NCBI RefSeq assembly: GCF_000835495.1
Contig: NW_015622543.1
Span: 4,576,619-4,640,618, forward strand
Length of the DNA: 64,000 nucleotides
Reading direction: 5' to 3'
From: Cladophialophora immunda
Lineage: Eukaryota; Ascomycota; Eurotiomycetes; Chaetothyriales; Herpotrichiellaceae
Shown: piece by piece, positions 43,763-55,786 of the stretch
Layout of the letters: each line of letters opens with the position of its first letter
How positions within the stretch are numbered: position 1 is the stretch's first letter
The notes under the pieces: generated by a model
Database searches by the model: none
Seen by the model: the letters and a program-made list of their open reading frames with translations, nothing else
What the model was told of the DNA's origin: nothing
Position numbers and translations under genes: made by a program

Positions 43763-44473
43763 TGCGATGCTTTGGTGACTGCGAGCCCGCTTGTGTTAAG
43801 ACGGAAAGGAGAGAAGCTTCTGTGTCTAGATGTAGGCAGAGAAGCGGTTCATAGTAGGAGTGAGGGCCAAGTAGAAAGTCTGGCTCCTCTTCTACAGAGA
43901 GATTTGTTTGTCTTCTTAAGCAGCTGAGCTTTCGTCCACCTCCAGATTTACCGAATTGTGGGGGACAGCGGCTGGGCCTGGCTGTGGGGATGCGATTTCG
44001 GCAAGAGGTTTTCGCGATGGAGGTGGTGGCATAGTTCACAGGCGAAGGCCCAGACAGGAGAGAGATATCGAATGTCAAAGCAAAGCCGAGTGATGTGGTC
44101 CAGCTCCTTCAGATGAGGTTCAGACGTACCGATGACGGTGCGGAAAGCATTCATCAGCCCGAGGCAGCTCACCGTGATTGGTCGAAACTCCGAGGTATTC
44201 AGAACCCACCCTTAACTCGCCTCACATCCATAGAGTTTGGAGTAGCAGTGTTGGCAAGCTGGGACTAGTCTAGATGTTCTCGTAGTCATCTAATGCAAAT
44301 ACTTCGTCGGGGCCTCCTGTCGTGCATTGCTGGTACTCGTTACATGCTGTGAAGATTGAGGCGTTTCGGTCTTGGTGTTGCTCTGTGACAACGCGTCGAG
44401 CTAGGCTTCGTAGCTAATCCTCGGAGCAGTACTCAGTATATTGCACTTGAACTATTGTGGCAGGCGAGGCTGG
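43763..44473. promoter_or_regulatory. Upstream region of the MFS permease
   Basis: 710 bp between two minus-strand genes; contains CCTCGG at 44419-44424. No gene seen. Confidence 0.4.
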
Positions 44474-46979
44474 TCACTTGACTTCTCCAAGTGCGAATGA
44501 CTGAACCTGGAGCTTTACAATCTGGGAAACTGCGTCAGTTTTCCATACATCGGAAGGATCGCCGCTGTAGTTGGGCGAATTCCAAACCCGCTGTCCTCGG
44601 GTGTCAGCCGCTATGCTCGACTGCTTGCAGGTCAGATTCTTATGAATCGAGCTCAGACAGGCATCGTTAAGCGCCATGAGGAAATCAGTGATTCCCTCCC
44701 ACTGACCGGCCAAGTTCTCGAGCGCTCGGAAACAAATTGAAAGATTGTGCGCCGAGGTGGGATTGCTTTTGGTCGAATATTTGAGATTCGAGCTGTTAAT
44801 AGCTAATGGTATGAAGACCATAATCACACTGAGGCACGGCTCATTAGCAGACTCTTCTTTCAGAGCCAGTCTAGCCTTAAATGTGGAATCGGACAGAGAC
44901 GTACGGGCAGAAAGGTAGAAATCTGAAAAGGTCCTTGGCGAGCAAGCTCTCGATGGTTTTGATAGTATCGTTGGCGGAATCCTCTAGGGCATATCTTGAG
45001 GCGTCACGAAGTTTCGTGCTCCATGAGGTCGGAGCCGACCGCTCGACGCAAAGGCTGAGCGAGTGTAATGCAGAGAGGCAGTATCTGGTGAACCGTGTTA
45101 GTCAAGGTGCTGTTAGACGACGAATGGACTGTCCTCACCCAGGAATCACGTATGGGATTCACCTACTGGTAATTCAGTCTTAAATAATCCCGACTGACAA
45201 TGAAGGAAGTGCTGGAACCTTCGAAATCATCCTCAATCAGCGTTTTGTACTGAACATACCATTCCGCCAGAGAGCTCTCTAGTTCTTCAATCTTTCCGAT
45301 CACTTGCCCTCTCCGCATGTCAATAGTTCCTCTGGGTATGATGTGAGCGAGTGTCTCCATCGCTTGAAGCAAATAGAAACGTGCAATGAACACTAGTGCT
45401 ATTCGACTCTTCTCTTCGGAGCGGAGAAGCCACGAGAAACTCGTCTCTTCTTCAAGGTCCCTGGTATTCACTTCGAAAGCCTCAAATTGAAGGAGATCGT
45501 CCATCCCCGGCCGGAATGTGACGAGGATGGTTCCGCGTGCTCTGATCAAGAAGCACGCATATAACACTTTCCAGTGCGCTGAGTTGTTCTTTTCAGCCAA
45601 GGACTCAGGGACACTGGCGTCTGCAAAGTGCTGGTGTGCTCTCCGGAGCCACTTTTCACTCTCAAACATGCCGTCTGGGTATTTCCTCCGTAGGCTGAGG
45701 AGAAGGCATATCTGTAATTGACGAATGGGACTTGATTCGTAGCCTTGGTCGTAGAGTTCCTGCGGCAGGCGTTAACGAGACACAAGTATAGGTTCAAATA
45801 CTGACTGTCGCTCTCCGGTAGAAGACATCACGCATCTCGAGTACAGTTGAGAAGCCTGCAGAGGAAGCCTCGTCTTTTGTAAGGTACTTTCGACGTCAGA
45901 ACCCAAATAGGTGTGGGGGACCGAAAGCGCTCACCGCACTAGCAGTGAACATAATAGCATTGAGTAAAGCCAGACTTATTGGCTGCAGCCCATGTGTCCC
46001 GTTGTCACTTCGATGGATGAGGTGATATATCTCGTACTCACTGACAACAGGAGAAGAGGGATAGACATATAAGAAGTGGTAATGAAGGAGCTTTTCGACA
46101 AGACTCGGGATTGGCAAGGAGAGTAGTTCTTTGTCTACCTCTTCATTGCCTTGGCAGTGGTCAGCGATTGCAGACCGCGCTTGAACCCAGTGTAAAGGTT
46201 GTTCTTCGGTCGAGTGAGACAGGCGCTCAGAGGCCAAGTTCGAATTCGACTCTGACAATGGATTATCGTCCGAAGGTGTTGCCAGCAGCACATTGTCAGG
46301 AATATTCAGCCAATCCGGCCAAATATCCATTTGGAAGAGGTCCAACTGCGTGGTCTCGTACTGTCGAAGTGGCTGGTTGACATCATAGACAGACTGAAGT
46401 CCGTCGTTTGCGGTATTTGATTGTCCGCGAGAATCATTAGAGAATGGCAGCGACAGAGAACGACTGGGATCCGAACCATGGCTAGGTGGGTGCTGAGCTG
46501 TACTGCTTTGAAAGAGGGTTGTAGAGGTGATACCAGACTGTGAAGTTGAATCTATCCCTTCGGAAGCTGGTCCAATTGAAGTGTTGGGGTCAACAACAGG
46601 ACTTTGTGATAGCAGTAAGTGCAGTTTCTTAGTTGCCGGACGTCTGCAAAGATGGTCAACACCAAACACTGAGCCGGTTTGACCGGATAGGATCGCCAAC
46701 CTTTTGTTCGGTATACCACAGTGCTTACCGTCCAACTGACAATTGGTACAAGGGTCTGGGTACTGGATTGTAGCGTCACACCTTACCTTGCGGGCACGGC
46801 AAGGTAAGCAGGCTGAAAGACATCGGGGTCAGTATTTGCTGGCAAAGGTGGAGAGGAGAATTGTACATGCCCTTTGTCGCCCTTCGTCGCGGGGCCTGCC
46901 TCTCGCTTGATGGAGGCGTTTGACCCTCCACGGCCAAATAGTGATAAGGCACGCCAATCACGCTTTCCATAGCGTCCAT
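44474..46979 (-). CDS. Zn2Cys6 transcription factor
   Basis: Zinc cluster regulator. The DNA-binding exon reads ACLPCRARKVRCDATIQY, then CTNCQLDGKHCGIPNKR, a complete Cx2Cx6C...Cx2Cx6C cluster with a basic middle. The first exon is taken from MDAMESVIGVPYHYL (46979), but the splice donor that would join it in phase was not resolved, so the start is tentative. The low-complexity Ser/Thr region (46200-46600) leads to a MHR-type helical region: LSLPIPSLVEKLLHYHFLY, LRRAHQHFADASVPES and IARFYLLQAMETLAH. The tail is VKLQVQSFALGEVK. It is divergent from the SKL-tagged enoyl-CoA isomerase and may control it. Confidence 0.8.
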
Positions 46980-47618
46980 TGAGGTAGATGTCGAATCTCT
47001 TGGTTGAGCATTGCAGAATGTAATGTTGATTTCCGAGGTTTGGGAAATGAAATGCCGGTGGGAGTCAGGTGCGCAGCCCGAGACAAGCGTGAGTTGGCTG
47101 CGGGGCGAGGGGGAAGAATCTATTCCCACAGGCTGCGTCTCCGCCTGGAACCCTACCCGGGGGCCGAGAGGCTCGGTTGGCTCAGCTTAGGGGACTCTGG
47201 ATACGAGGTACTTAGAGAGGTTAAGCTGGTTAGGGCTGTGAGGCTTGTCCTTGTTCCGGGGGTTCAAGACGATGATTCGTCGCTTTGCCATGGCAGCGAC
47301 CCCGGTTCATGTGATTCCGTAGCAACAACGTGAAGAGCCTCGATTCTCAAAGATCAATTTGAAGCCAGTTATGAGCCTGATCCCACCGAAGGAAAAGATT
47401 TGAGAAGGCTTACTAGGTACTGGTTGGTGAGTGAGCAAGCCTGTATTGGGAAACGAATCACCGAGACTTTCTTGGGTATACAATTCTCTCATCCTCGGTT
47501 CCCTCTTGATTTTGTATTGCCGTGCATTTAAGCAGGCCTACCTTCAGAAAATCCCAACTGAAGTAGTCCGGCCCATGAGAAGTCGAACTTGAATAGCCAC
47601 CAGGATTGAATGCCCACC
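46980..47618. promoter_or_regulatory. Divergent promoter between Zn2Cys6 factor and enoyl-CoA isomerase
   Basis: 640 bp. Holds an inverted repeat CCGAG-3 bp-CTCGG at 47164-47176 and CCTCGG at 47493-47498, about 120 bp before the isomerase start. Both resemble zinc cluster sites but are short. Confidence 0.5.
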
Positions 47619-48790
47619 ATGGTCGCCCCCAAGTACAGATACACCGACATTGTGTTTACGATCCAGGACAGAATCGGGGTCATCAAGGTACTCTCGCCAG
47701 ACGACCCGAAATATACCAAGATCTAACGCAACTCTCTCCTCCTAGTTTAACCGACCCAGGTCCTTGAATTCTTTCGGCGGTAACATGATGATGGACTTGG
47801 CGACGGCTCTTCGAGAACTCAATGAGCATCCTGATACCGTCTTCACTGTTATCACTGGGGAGGGCAGATTCTTCTCCTCCGGCGCCGACATTCTAGGTGA
47901 GCAGACTCGTGGTACCCACCAAAATGGGCATCGCGAAGTGAAGAGAGCGGGTTGCCTGGAATTTTGGCGAGCCAGAACAAGAACTGAGCCATTTTGTGCC
48001 GGATAGGGAAAACCGGACTGCACAACGACATCCACGGGGACAATGTCGAATATCCTAGTCTGGCTGCGAAGAAAATTGCCATGATGGCCAAAATGTCGTT
48101 CGGTAAGAGGAGCCTTCTAAGCATCGAACTTCTAAATGAGGGCACTCCGCTAACCATTACTCATCCATTGCCTTGCAGCGAACGAGTTGTTACGTTCCAT
48201 GATCGATCATCGAAAAGTCTTGGTGTTGGCTCTCAATGGTCCCGCTATAGGTGGTGGAGCGACGTGGTTTCCAGGTGTCGCCGATATTGTTCTCGCTGCC
48301 GACAGTGTATACCTCCAAACCCCATTCAGTGCCCTCGGGCTTGTTCCTGAACTCGGTTCTGCCACAATATTCATGCAGACCATGGGGGTTCATCGTGCCA
48401 ACGACTTTCTCATGCTCGGTCGGAAGCTTTCTGTGCAAGAGTTGGAGCAGTGGGGAGTGGTGAATCGGATCTTCCCCAAAGAAGGTTTCCATGACCGTGT
48501 GCTCGAGTTTCTCCGACAACAGTTGGCTGTCAATGACGGGAAGAGCATGATGGAGGCTAAAAGACTGCAAAATCTCCCGCTCAGGCGGGATAGGATATTG
48601 GCGGTTTATGATGCTCTGGAAGCGTTGGCGGAAAGGCATGTCGAGGACGCACCCAAGCAAAGGTTCGCAGACAAGCAGAAATTGTTGCGAGGTAAGTGGT
48701 TACTCCTGTGATCTGTCCCCTCTCAGCAACCTGCAGCGGGATACTGACATCGATTGCATAGAGAAATCAAAGGCTCGATCTAAATTGTGA
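47619..48790 (+). CDS. Peroxisomal enoyl-CoA isomerase/hydratase (crotonase fold)
   Basis: Crotonase-superfamily enzyme, most like peroxisomal delta3,delta2-enoyl-CoA isomerases (Eci1/Dci1). Start in CACCATGG at 47619: MVAPKYRYTDIVFTIQDRIG; exon 2 continues FNRPRSLNSFGGNMMMDLA and VITGEGRFFSSGADILG, the CoA-binding and oxyanion-hole segment. Later segments include VLALNGPAIGGGATWF (second oxyanion loop) and FSALGLVPELGSATIF, with Glu in the usual isomerase position. The last small exon encodes EKSKARSKL, ending with SKL, a canonical PTS1 for peroxisome import. Introns are short GT-AG. It would serve beta-oxidation of unsaturated acyl-CoA. Confidence 0.9.
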
Positions 48791-49099
48791 AAGGTTGGAA
48801 CTTCCAAGAGAGTCGGTAGCTCGAAGTCTCGCGCTTGACCTTCGCTTGTTCAAAGGCTAGGTTCAGGGTTATTCGAATCTCCACAACTCTAGTGCAGATT
48901 ACAAGATCGATTAAACGGATCTCTGTTCACCTATGCCTACCACTTCACAATAGAATGTTCGATCGAGTCCCACATCCTCAAATGTATGCAAGATTGTGCC
49001 TTGGCAAGTATCCTCTTCGAGACAGACCCAATTCCAGCACATGAGTCTGAAGAGAAAGAGCACGGACAAGCATTCACCATGACTCTGGGGTACCGTGGC
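48791..49099. other. Convergent 3' region
   Basis: 309 bp between convergent genes; nothing recognised. Confidence 0.5.
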
Positions 49100-50796
49100 T
49101 TAGTATGTAAAGTAGTAATCTGGGTGTGAGTCTCCGAGAATTCGGAGCTGATCAGCAGGTTCCAGACCCGCCACTGGCTCCAGGACCCTGCGTCGGTATT
49201 CTGTTTCGCCCTTCTCTGCATTGCGCCTTCTCAGCCAGAAAATGGTGACGGCTGCCAAGATAAGGGAGGTGACATTCAGTGACAGGAGGAATCTGGATGC
49301 AAAGCGGTAATAAGGCGCCTGGGACGTCGGGAAAATCCAAGTGCTGACAATGCCGCCTACGTTGGTACTGATGAACGCCATGGCAATGGCGGTGGCACGC
49401 CTGGTGCGCGTGGCGGTGTTGTTGGGAACCCAGCAGACAAGACATGGCGAGGCGGAATAGACCCCCGTGATCATCAAGAAGAGGGAAGCATAGCGCGACC
49501 CGATGCTCCGGCACTTGTAGAACATGACAAACCCAACGAGCGCAATGATCCAGGTTCCGATGGCCGCGAGCCCTCGTTGTCGGTATTTATCGGACATGTA
49601 GGCCGTGAACAGGTTGACAATGAACGCCGCGATGAAGGGTGGAGCTGTCAAGAGCTGGGTCTGGGTCTCGTTGTACCCAAAGCCCTTGACAATCGACGGG
49701 GTAAAGTACGCCAGGCCGTACAAGCATGCTCCGGCGCCGAAAAGCTGGAGCACCATGAGCCATACGTGCACACTGGCAAAGGCTGACGCGACGGACTTGA
49801 AGTCGACACTTTCGTGGCCTTGGAGGTCAACGTCAAGCTTGAGTCGCTCTTCGCATCTAGCGGCTTGCTCTGCGGTGAACGTGTGAACCTGGCGTGGATT
49901 GTTTGGAAGCAAGAAGAAGGAACCGAAACCGATGAGAAAGGTGAGAATGCCCTCCAGACAAACTATTAATCATTGAGAGTCAGCGCGCCAATTGAAATCA
50001 GGTTTGGGTGATGAGACGGTGAGAGCTTACAGATCCATTGCCAGCCGCGCATGCCTCCAACACCATCCATCTGAATGATTGCCGCCGCGAGGAGTCCAGA
50101 GAAAGCTCCAGCGGCCGAGGTTGCAGCAAAAAATAAGGCAACTCGGAGCTGTAGCTCATGTCGGCGATAGAAAAATGAAAGATATAGTACGATGCCGGGG
50201 AACAGGCCTCCTTCGAGAAGCCCGAGGAAGAAACGACAGGCGATGAGACCGTTGTAGTTGTGGACTTGGCTTTGGAGTGTTGTGACAAGACCCCATCCCG
50301 TGCAGAGGGTCGGAAGAAGAATCTTTGGGCCGATCTTGGAGAGAAGGAGGTTGGAAGGCAGCTCGGCGACAATGTACGGCACGTAGGTGACCGTGAGTGC
50401 TTTGAGAACCGATCATTTAGCGCCCAAAACTTTCAAGCCCGTTTCGCGTCTTACCGGTCTGATATTGGTGGTCCGTGAGGTGTAGATCCGCTTGTAAACC
50501 AGCCTAAACATCACTCAACAAAGTCCGCACGCGAGAAAGTAATAGTCCCAAAAATCACTCACCACCCGAGCATTTCCAATATTGCCACGATCCAGGAAAG
50601 ACATGAGAAAAAGCAGCGCCACCACTGGGATAATAATCAGGTCCAGCTTCAGCAGCATCTTTCGGTCGAATGACAAAAGTTCCTGATCAGCCAAAATTGT
50701 GCTATCGAGTGGAACAGAGCCATGGCAGTTGTCCTTTTCTTCCCCAAGTTCGACGTGCTCACCACATGTCTTTTCCGTGGTGAAAGAATCTGCCAT
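49100..50796 (-). CDS. MFS permease (Dal5-like anion:cation symporter), intact
   Basis: Plasma-membrane permease for an organic anion or vitamin-like compound. It starts MADSFTTEKTCGEHVEL at 50796; helix 1 is FLMSFLDRGNIGNARV, joined by an intron to AGLQADLHLTDHQYQT, then ALTVTYVPYIVAELPSNLLL. Other signatures: CRFFLGLLEGGLFPGIVLY, FFYRRHELQLRVALFF, YLAYFTPSIV-type helix 7 (YGLAYFTPSIVKGFGY), AYMSDKYRQRGLAA and CWVPNNTATRTRRATAIAM. The C-terminal end DSHPDYYFTY is typical. All exon joins tried keep the frame, unlike the permease at 41.8 kb. Substrate unknown. Confidence 0.9.
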
Positions 50797-51861
50797 GTCG
50801 GAATAAGCTGCAACGATCTGTTCCCAACAAAGGATCCCAAGGTTGTAAGGTAAGACAGTCGGTGGTGATCTCAGCTTGCCGTCCAGCCTTTTATTGTCGA
50901 AATACTTGTATGTTCCCTCTAAAGTCGAGATGCCCAACGCAAGTTCCGCTGGGCTAACACAACCCCGGATTACCCACAACTTCCCGATCTGGTATGTCGG
51001 AAGCGGGGATCGCCATTTACGGTTAGTCCCCCCGGAGGGGGATGGCAAAGGCTACACCTGTATTATTCAACTTATTCCACGATTATGGCTTTGTTGTGCC
51101 GGGTCCGAAGAAAAAGGCTTCGTAAGCAACATCTATTACGAACCCCGAGCAATGACTTCCGTCACTCTAACTGGACTTGGTGCATTATCTTGACTCAGCT
51201 TTGACCCAGCTTCAACCAAAGCGAGTGTCAAGGTTTCCACCCTGTTACAGGGACCCGTAAGGTGGTAAGCTGTCTCGTAAGTATCGGGAGGAAGGCTTGG
51301 CTCAGTGTAATCAGTGCTCGGAATTTCGGCCATCTCCTTACCAAAAGTCGATCTCCGGGACAGAATGGAACCCGCGGCGAGGTATTCTGTGATGGAGTAA
51401 GAGTTTCGGCCAAGGGATCCTGAAATGTAAGTCTCTAGATCACGAGAAAGGGTTAATGACAATGAGAAAGGACAAGGCTTGAAACCTGCGATCCGCACCC
51501 TTGGCTCAAGAATCTGGGGGATCCTAACGAGGAAGACAAGTTGTCTTGATCGTAACGCGGCTCTAGCAAGGCGGCTCGCATCCCATCGGGAGAATGTTGT
51601 AAGACGGAACCCGCCAATTATGGCAACACAAGCTCGATCATCAGAATCCTCGCAAGGCATATGGAGCGGTGTTTCTTTTACAGCGCAGAATCAGAGATCA
51701 TCCCGTCACACAGGCCCGATGTCTACATGAACAGGAAGGTGTCGCTGAATGGCGTAGATAGACAAGAAGCAACCTGACACTCTTGCTCCCGTGCCATCAC
51801 GTGAACGCGTCCACTACCGCCTCCCTTTCACGAATTTCGTCTTCATCCGCCATCTATGATC
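50797..51861. promoter_or_regulatory. Upstream region of the MFS permease
   Basis: 1.06 kb. The minus-strand ORF at 51136-51660 has no recognisable domain, and its translation looks non-coding. No other gene seen. Confidence 0.4.
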
Positions 51862-52314
51862 CTAGGCCTTTGGGAGTTCGCCCTGAATGCAAGCCACGAG
51901 AGACCAATCCTTCAATGCCGCATCTCTATGCGGCGCCGCCCCCTCACTGTACTCCCTACTCGTCTGGTATCTCGCGTAGACGGCGAAACTCTCGTACCTT
52001 CTCGCCGTGACCACGTCCCAGGGAGTGTCGTTGTGCCGCAAGAGGTTCGTGACAGTGTCTGAGAAGAAGAGCGTCTCGGCGGGCTTGACGCCGAGCTTTT
52101 GCGCGGCGGTGTTGCCCGCGGGCACGTAGCGCGTCCAGAAGGCGTCGCGGCCGGAAGTGGGCGGGAGAGAGGCGTGTGGCGAGGAAGGCGGATAGAGGGC
52201 TTGCTCGTTGAAGCGGAGCATGTGGACCACCGTGACGGGCACGTCGTCTGGGAAGATCCCTATCATCGCGAGGTAATCTTTCGTTTTCAAGGGAGCTTGT
52301 CGTGGTTGTGGCAT
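51862..52314 (-). CDS. Small DUF1330-like / ferredoxin-fold protein
   Basis: 150-residue single-exon protein, start MPQPRQAPLKTKDYLAM. The segments VTVVHMLRFNEQALYPP, DAFWTRYVPAGNTAAQKLGV and RYESFAVYARYQTSREY followed by HRDAALKDWSLVAC resemble the dimeric alpha-beta barrel proteins of the DUF1330 type. Function unknown; relatives include small dimeric monooxygenase-like folds. It is separated from the neighbouring regulator by 1 kb. Confidence 0.65.
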   Translation of the reverse strand: MPQPRQAPLKTKDYLAMIGIFPDDVPVTVVHMLRFNEQALYPPSSPHASLPPTSGRDAFWTRYVPAGNTAAQKLGVKPAETLFFSDTVTNLLRHNDTPWDVVTARRYESFAVYARYQTSREYSEGAAPHRDAALKDWSLVACIQGELPKA

Positions 52315-52809
52315 GGTTAGTTATTTAGAAGGTGCGCTGCAAGGTCTGGAGGCATGAGTGTCATAGATGCTCTATAGCATTGAAGTTGGAACGAACGCCA
52401 GGCGAGTAGTGGTTGCGTCAGTACAAGATATGTAGAAACATGGAGGGCCTGGTTGTTATGCCGACCGACAAGGATAGAGGACGAATGGGTATTGTGAGGA
52501 GAGCCGGTGTGTTTAACGAGGCATGGCTAGGTATGGCTATGGGACCCGTTCTGATCGGAACCTGACAATCTTCCGTAGTGCATCCTGGCACATATGTCAC
52601 TTGGCTTCGATCATCTAAGCGTGTGGAGAACTCTAGCAATAGCAGTGTGAAAGGCCTACGGGGAAATTTCATCTCTCTTCGCTCTCACCACTTGCCCCGG
52701 ATTGAACGCGTGAAAAGCGGAGTGTCCATTTGCCTTCAGATATCCGCTAGACAAGATGTAATGCTTGGTGATGCTTTCGGAAATGGATTATGACTTCGGA
52801 AAGACTAGA

Positions 52810-52827
52810 CGGAAGCAGTAACTTCCG
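52810..52827. promoter_or_regulatory. Inverted repeat CGGAAG-6 bp-CTTCCG, candidate zinc cluster site
   Basis: Perfect 6-bp arms with CGG and CCG ends, the form bound by dimeric Zn2Cys6 proteins. About 500 bp upstream of the DUF1330-like start. No experimental support. Confidence 0.4.
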
Positions 52828-53212
52828 CCTCGGAGGAAGACTCGCTAGCGGGAACGCAAGATGACCCCGTCACGAGGACAATTTCGACGACACTTGTGAT
52901 TGTACCGACGGACTTGTTAGTTTCCAAGACGCGAGGATCTGGTCAGTCTATATACTTTGCAGAATTGTACGAGAGCCTTTCGGGTGGAGACACCCTGGCA
53001 ATGGGTTCCGTACGAGCCAAATGTGCATGGAGGTGCACCACAGGCCTGAGCCCGCCTATTCTGTGCACGTGGGCTAGTCTGCGCACGGTCCTGAGGTGAC
53101 ATCCTGCTACCTGCACTGCATTCTGATTAGCCTGTCTATTCCGTGCATGGAGCTCACAGAGGATAGAATACTCAGAGATCTCCCTGAGAAATCTTCAGCT
53201 TTTCGCTCGAGA

Positions 53213-53229
53213 CAACTACGAAGTAGTTG
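53213..53229. repeat. Short inverted repeat (7-bp arms, 3-bp loop)
   Basis: CAACTAC GAA GTAGTTG. Near the 3' end of the minus-strand transcription factor; could be chance or part of its terminator. Confidence 0.45.
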
Positions 53230-53372
53230 CGAGCCGAAAGGACAAATTCAGACTAAGACGCCTCAGTTGCCATGGAAACTTTCCTCAAGGGACTTCCTTG
53301 TGGCATCCGACAAGGCACACGACCTTCTTTGTAGAAAACAGTAGCCGCCTGTTGTCTCCCCCGCCTCGAAGG

Positions 53373-55786
53373 CTATGAGGCGGTAAGATTGGTCATGAAC
53401 ACCTCGTTGAGCGGAATGTCAAGCAGGGCATTGGGGCCCCCGGCCTCAAGGTCAAAGAGGGTGGCGAAGTCGGCCCTGAAATCAACCGGATCCATGAAGC
53501 TCATGTCACCCTCTGACTCGTTTGCCGCCGCCCACGTCGGCATCATAATTTCGTCGGGTGCGTGGCGGCCGTCCTGGTCACTGGCGACCATGTCCGAGAG
53601 TTCATCCGGAATTGCCCCTTCAGAAACGTGTTTACGTTCGAGGCCATTTCTGTGCGCCACTTTCTCCAGCCTCTGGATGGGCTCCCAGTACCGCATGATC
53701 AGGGGCGACTCTGCACACAAGACCCTCAAGAGATCCAGAGCCATGTAGAAATCCTGGCTGACGTGGCGCCCAAAATCCTCCCATGCGTGAGCGATGCTGA
53801 GCAAGAGAACACCGAGAGCGTTGATTAGAAAGTGCTTGAAGAAGACGGGGTGCGACCGCAGCAATGTCGTCGATTTGTTCACCCTCCCTAGAAACAAAAC
53901 CGTCTCTTTTGCCGCCTCGATCGCCGTCCTGGCGTGGCCGGTGTTCCTGGAGACTCTGGTCGTAGAATAGAGCACTGGCCGCCATAAAAGGTTGCGGAGT
54001 TGACAGGTCCGCGTCTTCAGCACGACTCGGAGGTAGAAAGACACGTCAGTCGCCCTTTCTCCGCCCCCGTGCTCGCATACGCGTTCACAAGTGGTCTGCA
54101 GAATATCAGGCAGACTCGAGTACCACTGCTGAACCTGATAGTCGAGAAATCCGACTTCTTCTTGGGGGAATTCGAGAGACATGTCCCCAAGTTTATTGAC
54201 AATCCGGATGGCCTTGCCCGACAGTTTTGCGAAGTCAACCATTGCGGCCACATATTGGAGCGAAGCCTTTTGTGTCTGAACCGCACTCGGTGACCGGGTC
54301 TCCAAACCAGCGTAGGAGGAAACATCAAGCGTGGGCGTCATTAGCGTCGCGTCAAAATCAATGTCCTGGAGGACAAAAGGGATTCCAAGTGCCGAACTCT
54401 GGCGTCGGTCGAGTATGTAGACGGCCCAAAAGACAAGAACAGCTTGGTTTCGCTCTTTAATATCTGGAAAGCCACGCAGGATACTCTCGTTTCGGTGCAG
54501 GCCCAGCTCCAAACAGGCCCGCGCAGCCATGGAAACGAATTTGCCAGCTTTATGCTCATCATCAAGGTGGAAATGGAAAATGGCCTTTTTGGGGGTTGTG
54601 ATGTTAATTTAGCGACAGCACAGGGCAGCGACCATGACTATACTTACCGCCAAAATCAACCAGACCACAGACTGCAAGGTCGTCGGGGTATCCAGGAGCG
54701 ACCTTGTCAATTCTTCCTGGGCACTGTCATACAGCCGAAGCATAAGCTCGTCAGAGCTCCTCTTCTGGATCGAGATGCCTATCGCCAGGACCAGTTGGAG
54801 CGTCGTTGGATCGTGAACCAGGAGGACCTCCGAGGCGAGGGCTTTCCGTGGCGAAGGACATGGATTTTTTAGGTCTTGAACGGCCGCAAACAGCTTCTCG
54901 ACCTGCTCAATCAGATTCTGGCCGAGAAGCACCGGATACATCGCGCCCGGCCCGCTGGTATAGCTTCCGATCAACTGCAAAGCTTTGGTTTTACCGAGTT
55001 GCCATAACGGATTTTTCATCACCGATCTGAGACACGGGCTGAGTTTGCAGGTTGAAAGTGAGCCCGTGTCAACTGCTGAGACTGGAGCTTGGGCTGGTGA
55101 TGCTGGAGGGGTCGAGTCGTATCCCATGGCTCTGAAGCCGCATTTCACCACATCGAGGGTGAATTCCGTGCTCGTCGGTCCACGCACATGAGGTGATTCG
55201 GCGCGGACTGGGTTTGCGTCGCTCCATAGCTGCTCGTTGCGCTGATCGGAGTTCCCGACAGCCGAATCACTTGCGTTCCCTCCCTCTCGAGCGTCTTGTT
55301 TATTGGGCGCCCGGGGACTCATTTTATTGACCAACGTGTGGAGGACACTCTGCATCTCTCGCATTTGCGAATTGAGGTCATTCTGAGCGCTGGAGGTGTT
55401 AGTGTCTTGTAAGTGAGCTTGGGGAATGGGCCATCACACACCTCACGTCTTCGAAGCTACCACGTCGTCCTCGGCGAAAGTATGAACAGTCCACATTTTG
55501 TGTCACGCACCTCTGACACGGACTGTTGCCGTCGCATTTGACCTTGCGCCGTTTGCATTCATTGCTAGATTGGCCCAAGGCGCCAGGTCAGCGGCGGGTT
55601 TGTTTACTCAGCGGGGGTAAAGCACGCTATCACCGACCAAGCATGAATGGTATAACGAGCGCGTTTCGGCGGCTCTGGCCTCGCAGAGGTTTCTCGATCT
55701 CTTTTCTCGCCGGCAATGGCCGCTTTCGCGTTTTCTGTTTGGTAGAAAGCCGGCCCGGTCGCCCAGACGGTCCCCGACCCTGCCAT
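53373..55786 (-). CDS. Zn2Cys6 transcription factor
   Basis: Zinc cluster regulator. Splicing HA-C (donor at about 55645, G|GTCGGT) to the next exon gives CNECKRRKVKCDGNSPCQRC, then CSYFRR, a full cluster preceded by basic EPPKRARYT. The MHR region is long: MAARACLELGLHRNES, then VLVFWAVYILDRRQSSALG and the DIDFD motif, all typical of fungal_trans. Start MAGSGTVWATGPAFYQ (55786); an ATG eight codons upstream also fits. Multi-exon, frame intact. It lies next to the P450 in the same direction. Confidence 0.83.

Larger units (their letters stand above)
52315..53372. promoter_or_regulatory. Upstream region of the DUF1330-like gene
   Basis: 1.06 kb without a supported gene. Holds an inverted CGG-N12-CCG pair at 52810-52827, CCTCGG at 52828-52833 and a 7-bp inverted repeat at 53213-53229. 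Confidence 0.5.

Noticed and set aside
51136..51660. 174-residue minus-strand ORF
   Set aside because: No recognisable domain and no coding-like pattern; lies in an otherwise empty promoter region.
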